Positions 25,317 to 33,698 of a stretch of 64,000 bases of DNA are shown here, piece after piece. Every line of letters starts with the position of its first letter. Position 1 is the first letter of the stretch. Location: contig NZ_CABPSK010000003.1 in NCBI RefSeq assembly GCF_902459645.1, forward strand, positions 620,001 through 684,000, read 5' to 3'. This stretch comes from Pandoraea pneumonica (GTDB lineage: Bacteria > Pseudomonadota > Gammaproteobacteria > Burkholderiales > Burkholderiaceae). Made by a program: the position numbers and the translations under genes. The notes under the pieces are model-generated. The model searched no databases and was not told the DNA's origin. It saw only the letters and a list, made by a program, of their open reading frames with translations.

Positions 25317-25861
25317 GCGGCGCTTCCTTAGTGTTCTGAAATTGGGGGGGGCGGGGCAGCCGGGAAGTCCCGTATCTACTGGGGAAAATCAAGTACCGGT
25401 GCCCGAACAAGCGGTGCACACTACACGACCGCACGGCACGAAGCAAGCCGCGGGGATTCGGCCGCGCAGGCAACGCAAAGTTCACAACTTAACGACACTT
25501 AAATGTGACAATTTTTATCCGCGCAATCGGTAGCTCGATCGGTGACTCATTTGGTAGCTCAACCGGTCGCTCGATCGGCGGCTCGCCGCACCGTATTACC
25601 CTTCGAAACGACATCTGCGGCGGTGCAGCATAAAAACCACAGTCGGGGAATGACGAGCGCCGTTTGCCAGCCCGATGCGCTCGCTTTAACATCATTTTGC
25701 GGGTCAATCTGGTAGCATCCGCTGCCGTCCATGCATACGTGTGCGACGACCGCAAACCGGGCAGCTGATTTCGCCCTATCGCTTTGCTGGTCGCCGCGTT
25801 GCGCCGCATGCCGACGCCGAGTCCCGTTGTTCGTCCGACCCCTCATAAACACGAGGTCCTG
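25317..25861. other. intergenic region between divergent TPR-glycosyltransferase and ABC permease genes
   Basis: No convincing gene. It contains a G8 tract (25344-25351) followed by C and four more G, which is the 5' leader of the glycosyltransferase on the other strand, a patch of five 12-bp imperfect repeats (25529-25588), and an A/T-rich interval (25495-25520). The ribosome site GAGG for the permease lies just before 25862. A minus-strand frame across the repeats is judged non-coding. Confidence 0.5.
25529..25588. repeat. five tandem 12-bp imperfect repeats
   Basis: Units GGTAGCTCGATC, GGTGACTCATTT, GGTAGCTCAACC, GGTCGCTCGATC and GGCGGCTCGCCG follow one another without gaps. The shared pattern is GGNNRCTCnnnn or close to it. 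The block lies about 270 bp upstream of the ABC transporter operon. Confidence 0.7.
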
Positions 25862-27601
25862 ATGCCGCGCGTAGCCCGACCGTTCATTCCCGCCACCGCG
25901 CGACGCCTGCTGCCCAATCGCTGGGATTTCATTGCCTTCCCGATCATCATCGGTTTTCTGATGGTCAGTTCTTCGGGCATTCGCCAGACGTGGGCACCGC
26001 TAGCCGATCTGCAAACCGAAGTCATCTCGCTCGACCCGTCCAATCTGCCCGAGTACGCGCTACGCACCACGCTGCGCATGCTCGCCGCGATGGTCGCCTC
26101 GCTGATCTTCACCCTGGTTTACGGCACGCTCGCCGCAAAGAGCCGCCGCGCCGAGAAGCTGCTCGTGCCGATGCTCGACATCCTCCAGTCGGTGCCGGTG
26201 CTGGGCTATATCTCGTTCACGGTGACGTTCTTCCTCGCCCTCTTCCCCGGGCGGGTGCTGGGCGCCGAGTGCGCCGCCATCTTCGCGATCTTCACGAGTC
26301 AGGCGTGGAACATGACGTTCTCGTTCTACCAGTCGATGCGAACTCAGCCGCGCGACCTCGCTGAAGTGGCGGTCAACCTGAGGCTCTCGCCCTGGCAGCG
26401 CTTCTGGAAGCTCGACGTGCCCTACTCGATGCCGGGCCTCATCTGGAACATGATGATGAGCATGTCGGGCGGATGGTTCTTCGTGGTGGCCTCCGAAGCC
26501 ATTACGGTGGGCGACAAAACGGTCACGCTGCCGGGCATCGGTGCCTATCTGGCCACCGCCATCCTTCAGCGCGACTTGCACGCGGTGGGCTGGGTGATTC
26601 TCGCCATGACGGTCGTGATCTTGATTTACGACCAGTTCCTGTTCCGCCCGATGGTCGCGTGGTCGGACAAATTCCGCCTCGAAGACACCGTCTCGCAAGC
26701 CGCGCCCGAGTCGTGGGTGCTCAACATGATTCAGCGCACGCGCGCGATTCAGTATCTGCTGCGCCCGTTCGGCAAGCTGCTGCGCACGATTGCGCGGGCG
26801 CGCATGCCCGTCTCGCTGCCGGCGGCCATCCATTCCGAGTCGAATACGCCGCTCTCTCGCGTGATCGACTGGATCTGGGCCGCCATTCTCGTCGCCCTTG
26901 GCGTGTTCGCGGCGTGGAAGATTTGTGCGTTCGTGCTGGCCGAAGTGGGGTTCTCCGAAATTCTGCGTGTCTTCGGGCTGGGCCTGATTACGCTGGTGCG
27001 CGTGCTGGTGCTCATCGCCATCGCGTCGGTCGTCTGGGTGCCGCTGGGCGTGCTGATCGGCCTGCGCCCCAAGCTCGCCGAGCGCATTCAGCCACTCGCG
27101 CAGTTCCTCGCGGCCTTCCCGGCGAACCTGCTGTTCCCGATCTTCGTGGTGGCGATCGTGCATTTCCACGCCAACCCCGATATCTGGCTCTCGCCGCTCA
27201 TCGTGCTCGGCACGCAGTGGTACATCCTGTTTAACGTGATTGCCGGGGCGACCACCTTCCCGAACGATTTCAAGGAAGCGGCGACCAACTTCCGTATTCG
27301 CGGCTGGCAATGGTGGCGTCAGGTGATGCTGCCCGGCATCTTCCCGTACTACGTGACGGGCGCGATTACCGCCTCGGGCGGTGCGTGGAACGCGTCGATC
27401 GTCTCGGAATACGTACAGTGGGGCGACGACAAACTCGCCGCGCACGGGCTCGGCGCCTATATCGCGCAGACGACCGCCGCCGGCGACTATCCGCGTATTT
27501 TGCTGGGCATCGCCGTGATGGCGCTGTTCGTCGTACTGTTCAACCGCTTGCTGTGGCGTCCGATGTACGCCATCGCCGAAAACAAGCTTCGCCTGAATTG
27601 A
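25862..27601 (+). CDS. ABC transporter permease with two fused NitT/TauT-type permease domains
   Basis: A 579-aa inner-membrane protein made of two tandem BPD_transp_1 units, roughly residues 60-285 and 370-575. Each carries an EAA-type coupling loop: DLAEVAVNLRLSPWQRFWKLDVPYSMP in the first and DFKEAATNFRIRGWQWWRQVMLPGIFPY in the second. Each unit has about five or six hydrophobic segments. Fusing both halves of the membrane channel into one chain is uncommon for the nitrate/sulfonate/taurine family. ATG 25862 has GAGG upstream and fits better than the earlier in-frame Met. The ATPase gene follows after 10 bp. No substrate-binding protein gene is adjacent, so the substrate is unknown. Confidence 0.9.
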   Translation: MPRVARPFIPATARRLLPNRWDFIAFPIIIGFLMVSSSGIRQTWAPLADLQTEVISLDPSNLPEYALRTTLRMLAAMVASLIFTLVYGTLAAKSRRAEKLLVPMLDILQSVPVLGYISFTVTFFLALFPGRVLGAECAAIFAIFTSQAWNMTFSFYQSMRTQPRDLAEVAVNLRLSPWQRFWKLDVPYSMPGLIWNMMMSMSGGWFFVVASEAITVGDKTVTLPGIGAYLATAILQRDLHAVGWVILAMTVVILIYDQFLFRPMVAWSDKFRLEDTVSQAAPESWVLNMIQRTRAIQYLLRPFGKLLRTIARARMPVSLPAAIHSESNTPLSRVIDWIWAAILVALGVFAAWKICAFVLAEVGFSEILRVFGLGLITLVRVLVLIAIASVVWVPLGVLIGLRPKLAERIQPLAQFLAAFPANLLFPIFVVAIVHFHANPDIWLSPLIVLGTQWYILFNVIAGATTFPNDFKEAATNFRIRGWQWWRQVMLPGIFPYYVTGAITASGGAWNASIVSEYVQWGDDKLAAHGLGAYIAQTTAAGDYPRILLGIAVMALFVVLFNRLLWRPMYAIAENKLRLN

Positions 27602-27611
27602 AGGGACCGTG

Positions 27612-28928
27612 ATGCCGAACGATACCCAACCGACCGTCGGAAAAGAGATCTTCTCGCTCGCCAATGTCAGCCGCGGCTTCCGCAAAGGCAGCGACGAGCG
27701 TCAGGTGCTCGATGGCGTGAACCTGCAACTGCATGAAGGCGAAATCGTCGGGATGCTCGGCCGCTCCGGCTCGGGCAAGTCGACGCTGCTGCGCATCATC
27801 GCCGGGTTGATTCAGCCGAGCTCGGGCGACATCCGCTACCTCGGCGCGCCGCTCGAAGGCCCGCCCGAAGGCGTGGCCATGGTGTTCCAGACGTTTGCTT
27901 TGTTCCCGTGGCTCACGGTGCTGCAAAACGTGGAAGCTGGCCTCGAAGCGCTGGGCGTCGAGCCGAAAGAGCGCCGCAAGCGTGCGCTCGCCGCCATCGA
28001 CTTGATCGGTCTGGACGGGTTCGAGAACGCCTATCCGCGTGAACTCTCGGGCGGTATGCGTCAACGCGTGGGCTTCGCCCGTGCGCTGGTGGTCAACCCG
28101 ACGCTGCTGCTCATGGACGAGCCGTTCTCTGCGCTCGACGTGCTGACCGCCGAGACGCTGCGTACCGACCTGCTCGACCTCTGGAGCCAGCGCCAACTGC
28201 CGATCAAATCGATTCTGATCGTCACGCACAACATCGAAGAAGCCGTGTTCATGTGCGACCGCATTTTGGTGCTGTCGTCGAACCCGGGGCGCGTCGTGGC
28301 CGAGATCAAGGTGCCGTTCGCGCACCGTCGCAATCGTCTCGATCCGGCGTTTCGCAAGATGGTCGACGACATCTACGCACTGATGACGTCGCGCCGTAAC
28401 GCGCACACCACGCAGAAGATTCCGCTGGAACTGTCGAGCCCGCTGCACGAGGTGTCGACCAACCTGATGGCCGGTCTGCTCGAAGCCCTGGCTGGCCCGC
28501 CGTACAACGGCCGCGCCGACTTGCCGGAAATCGCGCAAACGCTGCTACTGGAAGTGGACGATCTGTTTCCCGTGGCGGAAATTCTCGACCAGTTGGGCTT
28601 TGCTGAACTCAAGGAAGGCGATTTGCTGCTGACGACGGCGGGCAAACGTTTCGTGGATGTGAGCACGCAGGAACGCAAGGTGCTGTTTGCCGAGCATCTG
28701 CTGCGTCACGTGCCGCTAGCGGCAAAGATTCGCGCAGTGTTGCAAGAGCGTCGCGGCGGACGCGCACCGCGTGTGCGTTTTGAGCAGGAACTGGAAGACT
28801 CGATGTCGGACGATCTCGCCCAAGAGACGCTCGACACCGCGATCAACTGGGGACGCTACGCCGAAATCTTCTCGTATAACGACCACACTGAGACGTTCAG
28901 TCTCGAGGACGTGGAAGGCGCGACCTGA
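27612..28928 (+). CDS. ABC transporter ATP-binding protein with AAA-associated C-terminal domain
   Basis: A 438-aa ATPase. Walker A GRSGSGKS, Q-loop FQTFALFPW, signature LSGGMRQRVGFARAL, Walker B LLLMDEPFSALD and the switch His in VTHNIEEA lie in the first ~235 residues. The remaining ~200 residues form the extra AAA_assoc_C (PF09821-type) domain found in a subset of NitT/TauT-like ATPases, here including LLEVDDLFPVAEILDQLGFAELKEGDLLLT. Its function is unknown and may be regulatory. ATG 27612 after AAGGGA is preferred to the adjacent GTG. It pairs with the fused permease. Confidence 0.92.
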   Translation: MPNDTQPTVGKEIFSLANVSRGFRKGSDERQVLDGVNLQLHEGEIVGMLGRSGSGKSTLLRIIAGLIQPSSGDIRYLGAPLEGPPEGVAMVFQTFALFPWLTVLQNVEAGLEALGVEPKERRKRALAAIDLIGLDGFENAYPRELSGGMRQRVGFARALVVNPTLLLMDEPFSALDVLTAETLRTDLLDLWSQRQLPIKSILIVTHNIEEAVFMCDRILVLSSNPGRVVAEIKVPFAHRRNRLDPAFRKMVDDIYALMTSRRNAHTTQKIPLELSSPLHEVSTNLMAGLLEALAGPPYNGRADLPEIAQTLLLEVDDLFPVAEILDQLGFAELKEGDLLLTTAGKRFVDVSTQERKVLFAEHLLRHVPLAAKIRAVLQERRGGRAPRVRFEQELEDSMSDDLAQETLDTAINWGRYAEIFSYNDHTETFSLEDVEGAT

Positions 28929-28960
28929 GCGGAACGCCTCGCTGCACGACTGACGAACTA

Positions 28961-28999
28961 CGCCGCGCCGGACGCAAGTCCGCGCGGCGTTTTCGTTTT
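28961..28999 (+). terminator. intrinsic terminator of the ABC transporter operon
   Basis: CGCCGCGCCGGAC (28961-28973) pairs with GTCCGCGCGGCG (28978-28989, one bulge) around a GCAA loop, followed by TTTTCGTTTTT. The T-run reaches the stop codon of the convergent outer-membrane protein gene. Confidence 0.88.
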
Positions 29000-29892
29000 T
29001 AGAAGGCGTAGCCGACGCCGATCATCCAAGTCTGATTGATCGTCTTCGAATCGGGCTCGTAAGCATTGTTGCCCGGCGAGATTTGCGTGACATCGGAGCG
29101 GCCATACTGAAAGCGCGACCACTCGTAGGTCGTGTTCACGTGGAAATTGCGCGTCACCGCGTAGTCCAGCCCGAAGCCCGCTACGATCACCGGCTTGTTG
29201 CCCAGACTGAATGTGTTTTGCGAACCGGCTAACGTCATCGACGAGCCGAGCATCGCGCCCGCGCGGAAGTCGGCCGTGGCGACCAATTTCGGTGTCACTT
29301 CAAGCTGGCCCATCAGGCCGCCGCCGACCACGTGGTGACGATAGCGCTCGTAAAAACCGTACGGATCGCGGCTGCTGTCGCGAATCCACTCGTGATAGCT
29401 GTAGCTGATGTACGGCACGAGTTGCGCATGCCACGTGCCGAGCATGAAGGGCAGCGCCTTACCGGCCTTAAGCGTGACGTCGGTGGTAGTCGAGCGCGTC
29501 GTCATCTGGTAACTCGGCTGCACGACCTGCCCGGTCAGATTCTGCAAATAGCCGCCGTAATCGACGTTGCCGTGTGCGACGCGCACCTGTCCGCTGAAGT
29601 ACAGGTTCGAGATACCGAATAGCTGGTGCTGTGTAGAAGCGCCGAGACTGAAAGCGGCGGTGTTGCCGCGCTCGGAATCGCTCTTGCCGGGGCCGATATC
29701 TTCCCAGTAGTGCAACTGCTGCACCCCGGCGTCGACCCAAACCTGATTGTTGGCGCGCAGCATGGCTTCCTGCGCATGGACGTTGCTCGCCATCAAGGCG
29801 GCGGCAACCAAGGCAATGGCGGTGACCGCGTGAAGCGATGCGGCGGCTCCGCTGTGGCCGCAAGCGATGGTGCGGCGCGTATTCGGCGTCAT
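28999..29892 (-). CDS. outer-membrane beta-barrel protein
   Basis: A 297-aa exported protein. A long signal region (about 45 residues, ending ALMASNVHA) precedes QEAMLRANNQVWVDAG. The body alternates polar and hydrophobic residues in amphipathic strands (for example QLVPYISYSYHEWI and FHVNTTYEWSRFQYG) and ends in GVGYAF, a C-terminal Phe typical of proteins inserted by the BAM complex. About 12 strands seem possible. The family is not recognised. GGGGAGGG precedes ATG 29892. It faces the ABC operon, and a functional link is only a possibility. Confidence 0.82.
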   Translation of the reverse strand: MTPNTRRTIACGHSGAAASLHAVTAIALVAAALMASNVHAQEAMLRANNQVWVDAGVQQLHYWEDIGPGKSDSERGNTAAFSLGASTQHQLFGISNLYFSGQVRVAHGNVDYGGYLQNLTGQVVQPSYQMTTRSTTTDVTLKAGKALPFMLGTWHAQLVPYISYSYHEWIRDSSRDPYGFYERYRHHVVGGGLMGQLEVTPKLVATADFRAGAMLGSSMTLAGSQNTFSLGNKPVIVAGFGLDYAVTRNFHVNTTYEWSRFQYGRSDVTQISPGNNAYEPDSKTINQTWMIGVGYAF

Positions 29893-30358
29893 GACACGAC
29901 CCTCCCCAGGCGTGAGATCAACGACGATTCGGCAATGGCCGTCGGCGCGGCCACCGTTTTCAGGCATTGTTTCAGCGCGCGCGGCGGGGCGCAAGCGGAC
30001 AACCGTGGATTTTTTGTGGTGTTCGCGTTGCGCAATATCTCATCCATCGAGAGACCTGCTGGGGCCAGCCCTCGTCGTCGCGGTAACGGCCTTAGCGGAC
30101 GAGCGTCAGGACAAAAGAAACGCGTTACGGGGAGGATGGCGGGCAGTTTCGAGGAGGGCGTCGAAACGCATGAGGCGGCGACGCAACCGTGTCAAAAAGG
30201 CCACACCTATCAGTGTAGATACTGATTCGCGGTCGTTTTTGTGCAGTCGCATAATCAGTGACGGACCTGCTTGTCACGCGCCGGGGGGCGCGGCGGCAAA
30301 GGCTTGCGCAGGTTCCGTCCGCGGCGAAGACCGTGTACTAGATCTGAGAAGACGCAAT
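29893..30358. other. intergenic region upstream of the outer-membrane protein gene
   Basis: Nearly 470 bp without a convincing gene; long frames here have no family features. One perfect inverted repeat ATCAGT / ACTGAT (30209-30226, 6-bp spacer) may be an operator for the small downstream ORF. Otherwise I see nothing. Confidence 0.4.
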
Positions 30359-30502
30359 ATGAGCTACTACCACTCGAAAGAAGAAGGCCGGGGACGCGCC
30401 TTGACCTTCACCACCGGCTATCGCTGGCGTCGTCGCGGCCTCGCCGTCACCTGTGCGGTTATCGCCGCGCTGGTCTACTACGCGGTTCACCACCCGAAGT
30501 AA
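30359..30502 (+). CDS. small single-pass membrane protein, hypothetical
   Basis: 47 aa: a charged N-terminus (MSYYHSKEEGRGR), a basic stretch (YRWRRR) and one hydrophobic helix (GLAVTCAVIAALVYYAV) near the C-terminus. The positive-inside rule puts the N-terminus in the cytoplasm. GAGAAG lies about 10 nt before the ATG. No family is recognised. Being preceded by a plausible ribosome site and having a clean helix favours a real gene, but it could be a chance frame in GC-rich DNA. Confidence 0.5.
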   Translation: MSYYHSKEEGRGRALTFTTGYRWRRRGLAVTCAVIAALVYYAVHHPK

Positions 30503-30574
30503 GGTCCGGCCGCCACCAGACACGAGCGCCGTTTTGTCCTTATTTGTTCCGGCGCTCCTGTCCCCGATGACGCC

Positions 30575-31549
30575 TCAGGCGGCGTTTCCCAAGACCGGTG
30601 CATGCCAGTCGAGGGGTACGTTTGCGAGCATATCCTCGACCATCGCATCCAGACCGTACGCGGGCTTCCAGCCCCAGTCGTAGCGCGCATGCGTGTCGTC
30701 GAGCGTGTGCGGCCACGTCTCGGCAATCGCCTGACGGAAGTCCGGCGCGTACTTCACCGTGAAACCCGGCACGCGGCGTGCAATCGCCTCGGCCAGCGTC
30801 GCCGGATCGAAACTGACCCCCGCCACGTTATACGACGAGCGCACGCGCAGACGCGAGGCGTCGGCATTCATCAGCTCGAGCGTGGCACGCACGGCGTCAG
30901 GCATATAAATCATGGGCAGCGTGGCGTCTTCCTTCAGGAAGCACGTGTACGTCTCGCCACGGCGCGCCGACTGGAAGATATCGATGGCGTAGTCGGTCGT
31001 GCCGCCGCCCGGCGGCGTCTTGTAGCTGATAACACCGGGGTAGCGCAGGCTGCGCACGTCCACCCCAAACTTCGCGTGGTAGTACTCGCACAGCCGCTCA
31101 CCGGCCTGCTTGCTAATGCCGTACATCGTGGTCGGATCCATGATCGCCAGTTGCGGCGTTTCCACGGCGGGCGTGTGCGGGCCGAACGCGGCAATCGACG
31201 ACGGCCAGAACACGCGCAGGCCCTTGCGCGACTGGTGCTCGCGAGCGAGTTCCAGCACGTTGAGCAGCCCGTTCATGTTGAGCGTCCACGCTTGCAGCGG
31301 ACGGGTTTCGCCCGTGGCCGAGAGCAGCGCCGCCAGATGGAAGATCTGCGTGATGCCGAAGCGCTCGACGAGCGCCGCCAAACGGGGCGCATCGAGCACG
31401 TCGAGCGTTTCGTAATGCACCGGATGACGCGACGGTCCCGGCGCGATATCGGTCGCGACGACATTCTCGTTGCCGTACTGCGCGGCGAGGGCTTCGACGA
31501 GTTCGCTGCCGATTTGCCCGTTGGCGCCGATGATGAGGATGCGTTCCAT
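30575..31549 (-). CDS. tdh: L-threonine 3-dehydrogenase, SDR (epimerase-like) type
   Basis: A 324-aa NAD-dependent extended SDR. Rossmann start RILIIGANGQIGSELVEAL, DVLD, the HLAALLSATGE segment, the catalytic YGISK (Tyr-x-x-x-Lys) and PGVISYKTPPGGGTTDYAIDI match the epimerase-like threonine dehydrogenases rather than the zinc-dependent MDR type of E. coli. It oxidises threonine to 2-amino-3-ketobutyrate, which Kbl then cleaves. ATG 31549 lies 2 bp after the kbl stop, with AAGG before it. The upstream in-frame TTG is less likely. kbl and tdh form one operon. Confidence 0.92.
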   Translation of the reverse strand: MERILIIGANGQIGSELVEALAAQYGNENVVATDIAPGPSRHPVHYETLDVLDAPRLAALVERFGITQIFHLAALLSATGETRPLQAWTLNMNGLLNVLELAREHQSRKGLRVFWPSSIAAFGPHTPAVETPQLAIMDPTTMYGISKQAGERLCEYYHAKFGVDVRSLRYPGVISYKTPPGGGTTDYAIDIFQSARRGETYTCFLKEDATLPMIYMPDAVRATLELMNADASRLRVRSSYNVAGVSFDPATLAEAIARRVPGFTVKYAPDFRQAIAETWPHTLDDTHARYDWGWKPAYGLDAMVEDMLANVPLDWHAPVLGNAA

Positions 31550-31551
31550 GT

Positions 31552-32769
31552 TCAACCTTGCTTGAGAATGCCGAGTTCGTTACCAGCCTGCGCAAAGGCG
31601 GCCAGCGCGCGCGTGAGGTGCTCACGCGTGTGGGCCGCCGAGAGTTGCACGCGCACGCGCGCCTGCCCCTGCGGCACCACCGGATAGAAGAAGCCCGTCG
31701 CGATCACGCCGAGTTCAAAGAGGCGTTGCGCGAAGCTTTGCGCCAGCGTGGCGTCGAACAACATGACCGGCACGATCGGGTGCGTGCCCGGCTTGATGGT
31801 GAAACCTAGGGCGGCCACTTCGCGGCGGAAAAACGCCGTGTTCTCATGCAGTTGCTCGCGGCGGGCCGACGAGTGTTCAAGTTCGTCGAACACCGCCAGC
31901 GACGTGCCCACGATGGCCGGGGCCAGACTGTTCGAAAAGAGATAGGGGCGCGAGCGCTGACGCAGCGTCTCGATGACTTCGCGACGACCCGCGGTGAAAC
32001 CGCCCATCGCGCCGCCCAGCGCCTTGCCCAGCGTGCCCGTAATGATGTCGATCTTGCCGATCACGCCGTGATGTTCGTGCGTGCCGCGCCCCGTCGCGCC
32101 CATGAAGCCCGTGGCATGACATTCGTCGATCATGATGAGCGCGCCGTATTGCTCAGCCAGCGCCACAATGCGGTCGAGCTGGGCGATCGTGCCGTCCATC
32201 GAGAACACACCGTCGGTGACGATGATGCGATGACGCGCCCCGGCAGCCGCTTGCAATTGGCGCTCGAGGTCTTCCATATCGTTGTGCGCGTAGCGCAGAC
32301 GTTGCGCCTTACAAAGACGCACGCCGTCGATGATGGAAGCGTGATTCAGCGCGTCGGAAATGATGGCGTCTTGCTCGTCGAACAGCGGTTCGAACACACC
32401 GCCGTTCGCGTCGAACGCCGCCGCATAGAGGATGGCGTCTTCGGTCCCGAGATATGCGGCAATGCGCGCTTCGAGTTCCTTGTGCGGGCCTTGCGTGCCG
32501 CAGATGAAACGCACCGACGACAGGCCGAAACCGAAGTCCTCAAGCGCCTTCTGGCCAGCTTTGACCAGCGATTCGCTGCCCGACAAGCCCAGATAGTTGT
32601 TCGCGCAGAGATTGATGCGGGTCACCCCGTCGTCGCACATGACCTCCGGCCCCTGCCGCGACATGAGCACGCGTTCCTGCTTGAAAAGGCCTTGGCGGCG
32701 CGTGTCTTCGAGTCGTTCGGTCAGTTGCTGATAGAAACCCTCGCGGGCTTCCGGGGTGTGTGCGGTCAT
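31552..32769 (-). CDS. kbl: glycine C-acetyltransferase (2-amino-3-ketobutyrate CoA ligase)
   Basis: A 405-aa PLP enzyme of the alpha-oxoamine synthase family that splits 2-amino-3-ketobutyrate with CoA to glycine and acetyl-CoA. Motifs seen: NNYLGLS, GFGLSSVRFICGTQ, DALNHASIIDG, VTDGVFSMDG, MIDECHATGF (PLP Asp and His) and the Schiff-base lysine in GTLGKALGG. Length is normal. It is the first gene of the kbl-tdh operon and divergent from the XRE-cupin regulator, which probably controls it through the palindrome in the shared promoter region. Confidence 0.96.
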   Translation of the reverse strand: MTAHTPEAREGFYQQLTERLEDTRRQGLFKQERVLMSRQGPEVMCDDGVTRINLCANNYLGLSGSESLVKAGQKALEDFGFGLSSVRFICGTQGPHKELEARIAAYLGTEDAILYAAAFDANGGVFEPLFDEQDAIISDALNHASIIDGVRLCKAQRLRYAHNDMEDLERQLQAAAGARHRIIVTDGVFSMDGTIAQLDRIVALAEQYGALIMIDECHATGFMGATGRGTHEHHGVIGKIDIITGTLGKALGGAMGGFTAGRREVIETLRQRSRPYLFSNSLAPAIVGTSLAVFDELEHSSARREQLHENTAFFRREVAALGFTIKPGTHPIVPVMLFDATLAQSFAQRLFELGVIATGFFYPVVPQGQARVRVQLSAAHTREHLTRALAAFAQAGNELGILKQG

Positions 32770-32841
32770 CGTGTGCTTCTCCTCGGGCGGTGCGTGTGCT
32801 CTGCTACCATGCAGGCATTCACCTTAGCGGAAACTATACTT

Positions 32842-32864
32842 TATATTGAACAAATTTCAATATA
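32842..32864. promoter_or_regulatory. palindromic operator between kbl and the XRE-cupin gene
   Basis: Perfect 9-bp arms TATATTGAA (32842-32850) and TTCAATATA (32856-32864) around a 5-bp spacer, in an A/T-rich island. A degenerate second copy (ATATCGAA, then TTCTAATAT) follows at 32861-32880. The site lies 77 bp upstream of kbl and 30 bp upstream of the regulator, ideal for mutual control. Confidence 0.65.
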
Positions 32865-32893
32865 TCGAAAAATTCTAATATCCCGGAAAGAAT

Positions 32894-33484
32894 ATGGCAA
32901 GCATCCCCGCAACGCCCGCCACCGTGCCGACCGCACCGCCGCCGGTGGGCGACATGATTCAGCAACTGCGCAAGGAGCGCGGCATGACGCTCGAGACGCT
33001 CTCGCGCGCCTCCGGCGTCTCGAAGTCGATGCTCTCGCAGATCGAGCGCGACAAGGCCAACCCGACGATTGCCGTGGCCTGGCGGCTGTCCAACGCGCTG
33101 GGCGTGCGGCTCGATCAGTTGCTCGGCGCGCCGACCGGTGACCCCGAACCGGTGCGCGTCATCGGCAAGCACGAGATCCCGACGCTGGCCGGGGCAGAGC
33201 ATGCCTATCAGTTGAAAATCCTCGGGCCGATGGAGCTCGCGGGCAAATACGAGTGGTACGAGCTCACACTTCAGCCGGGCGCCGCTCTCGTCTCCGAACC
33301 CCACGACCCGGGCACTCGCGAGCACTTCACCGTGTTCGACGGACAGGTCGACATCGAAGTCGAACACTTCGTGCGCCGCGCGAAACCCGGCGAGACGGCT
33401 CGCTATCCCGCCGATCGCGCTCACGCGATCCGTAACGCGGGCAAGTCAGTGGCGCGCGGGCTACTCGTGGTCATTCACGGCTAA
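32894..33484 (+). CDS. XRE-family regulator with C-terminal cupin domain
   Basis: A 196-aa regulator. The Cro/C1-type HTH spans about residues 19-75 ([36 protein letters not shown]). A cupin-2 barrel occupies residues ~115-190, with [26 protein letters not shown] and [11 protein letters not shown] carrying His and Glu residues that may hold a metal or small ligand. Such proteins commonly control amino-acid or polyamine catabolism. Divergence from kbl-tdh suggests it responds to threonine or its products, an inference from location. GGAAAG precedes ATG 32894. Confidence 0.93.
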   Translation: MASIPATPATVPTAPPPVGDMIQQLRKERGMTLETLSRASGVSKSMLSQIERDKANPTIAVAWRLSNALGVRLDQLLGAPTGDPEPVRVIGKHEIPTLAGAEHAYQLKILGPMELAGKYEWYELTLQPGAALVSEPHDPGTREHFTVFDGQVDIEVEHFVRRAKPGETARYPADRAHAIRNAGKSVARGLLVVIHG

Positions 33485-33507
33485 CGATCCCCAATACGAT
33501 CCCCAAT
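33484..33507. repeat. 12-bp tandem duplication
   Basis: ACGATCCCCAAT occurs twice back to back, starting at the last base of the regulator's stop codon. It could be a recent slippage duplication. No function is evident. Confidence 0.7.
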
Positions 33508-33698
33508 ATCTCCACAATCTCGCGCTCAAGTCCGCCGCCAGACTGCCGTTACCACACCTTCGGTCGGTGTCTTCATCAGGGGCACTGATAACCAATACAC
33601 AACCGGACCGCCCGGGCGTACCCATACGCCACGGGTGGCCGCCGCCAGCGCGCGCGATCGCGTGGAATTTGAGCGGAACGAGTGGGGATGACGAAGTC

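Noticed and set aside
25489-25809. 106-aa minus frame whose C-terminal part has tetrapeptide repeats (ELPI/ERPV type)
   Set aside because: The repeats come from the 12-bp DNA repeat block; no ribosome site, no homology, and the frame overlaps the promoter region of the ABC operon.
26060-27685. 541-aa minus frame across the fused ABC permease
   Set aside because: Shadow of the permease; no domain, very rich in Arg and His.
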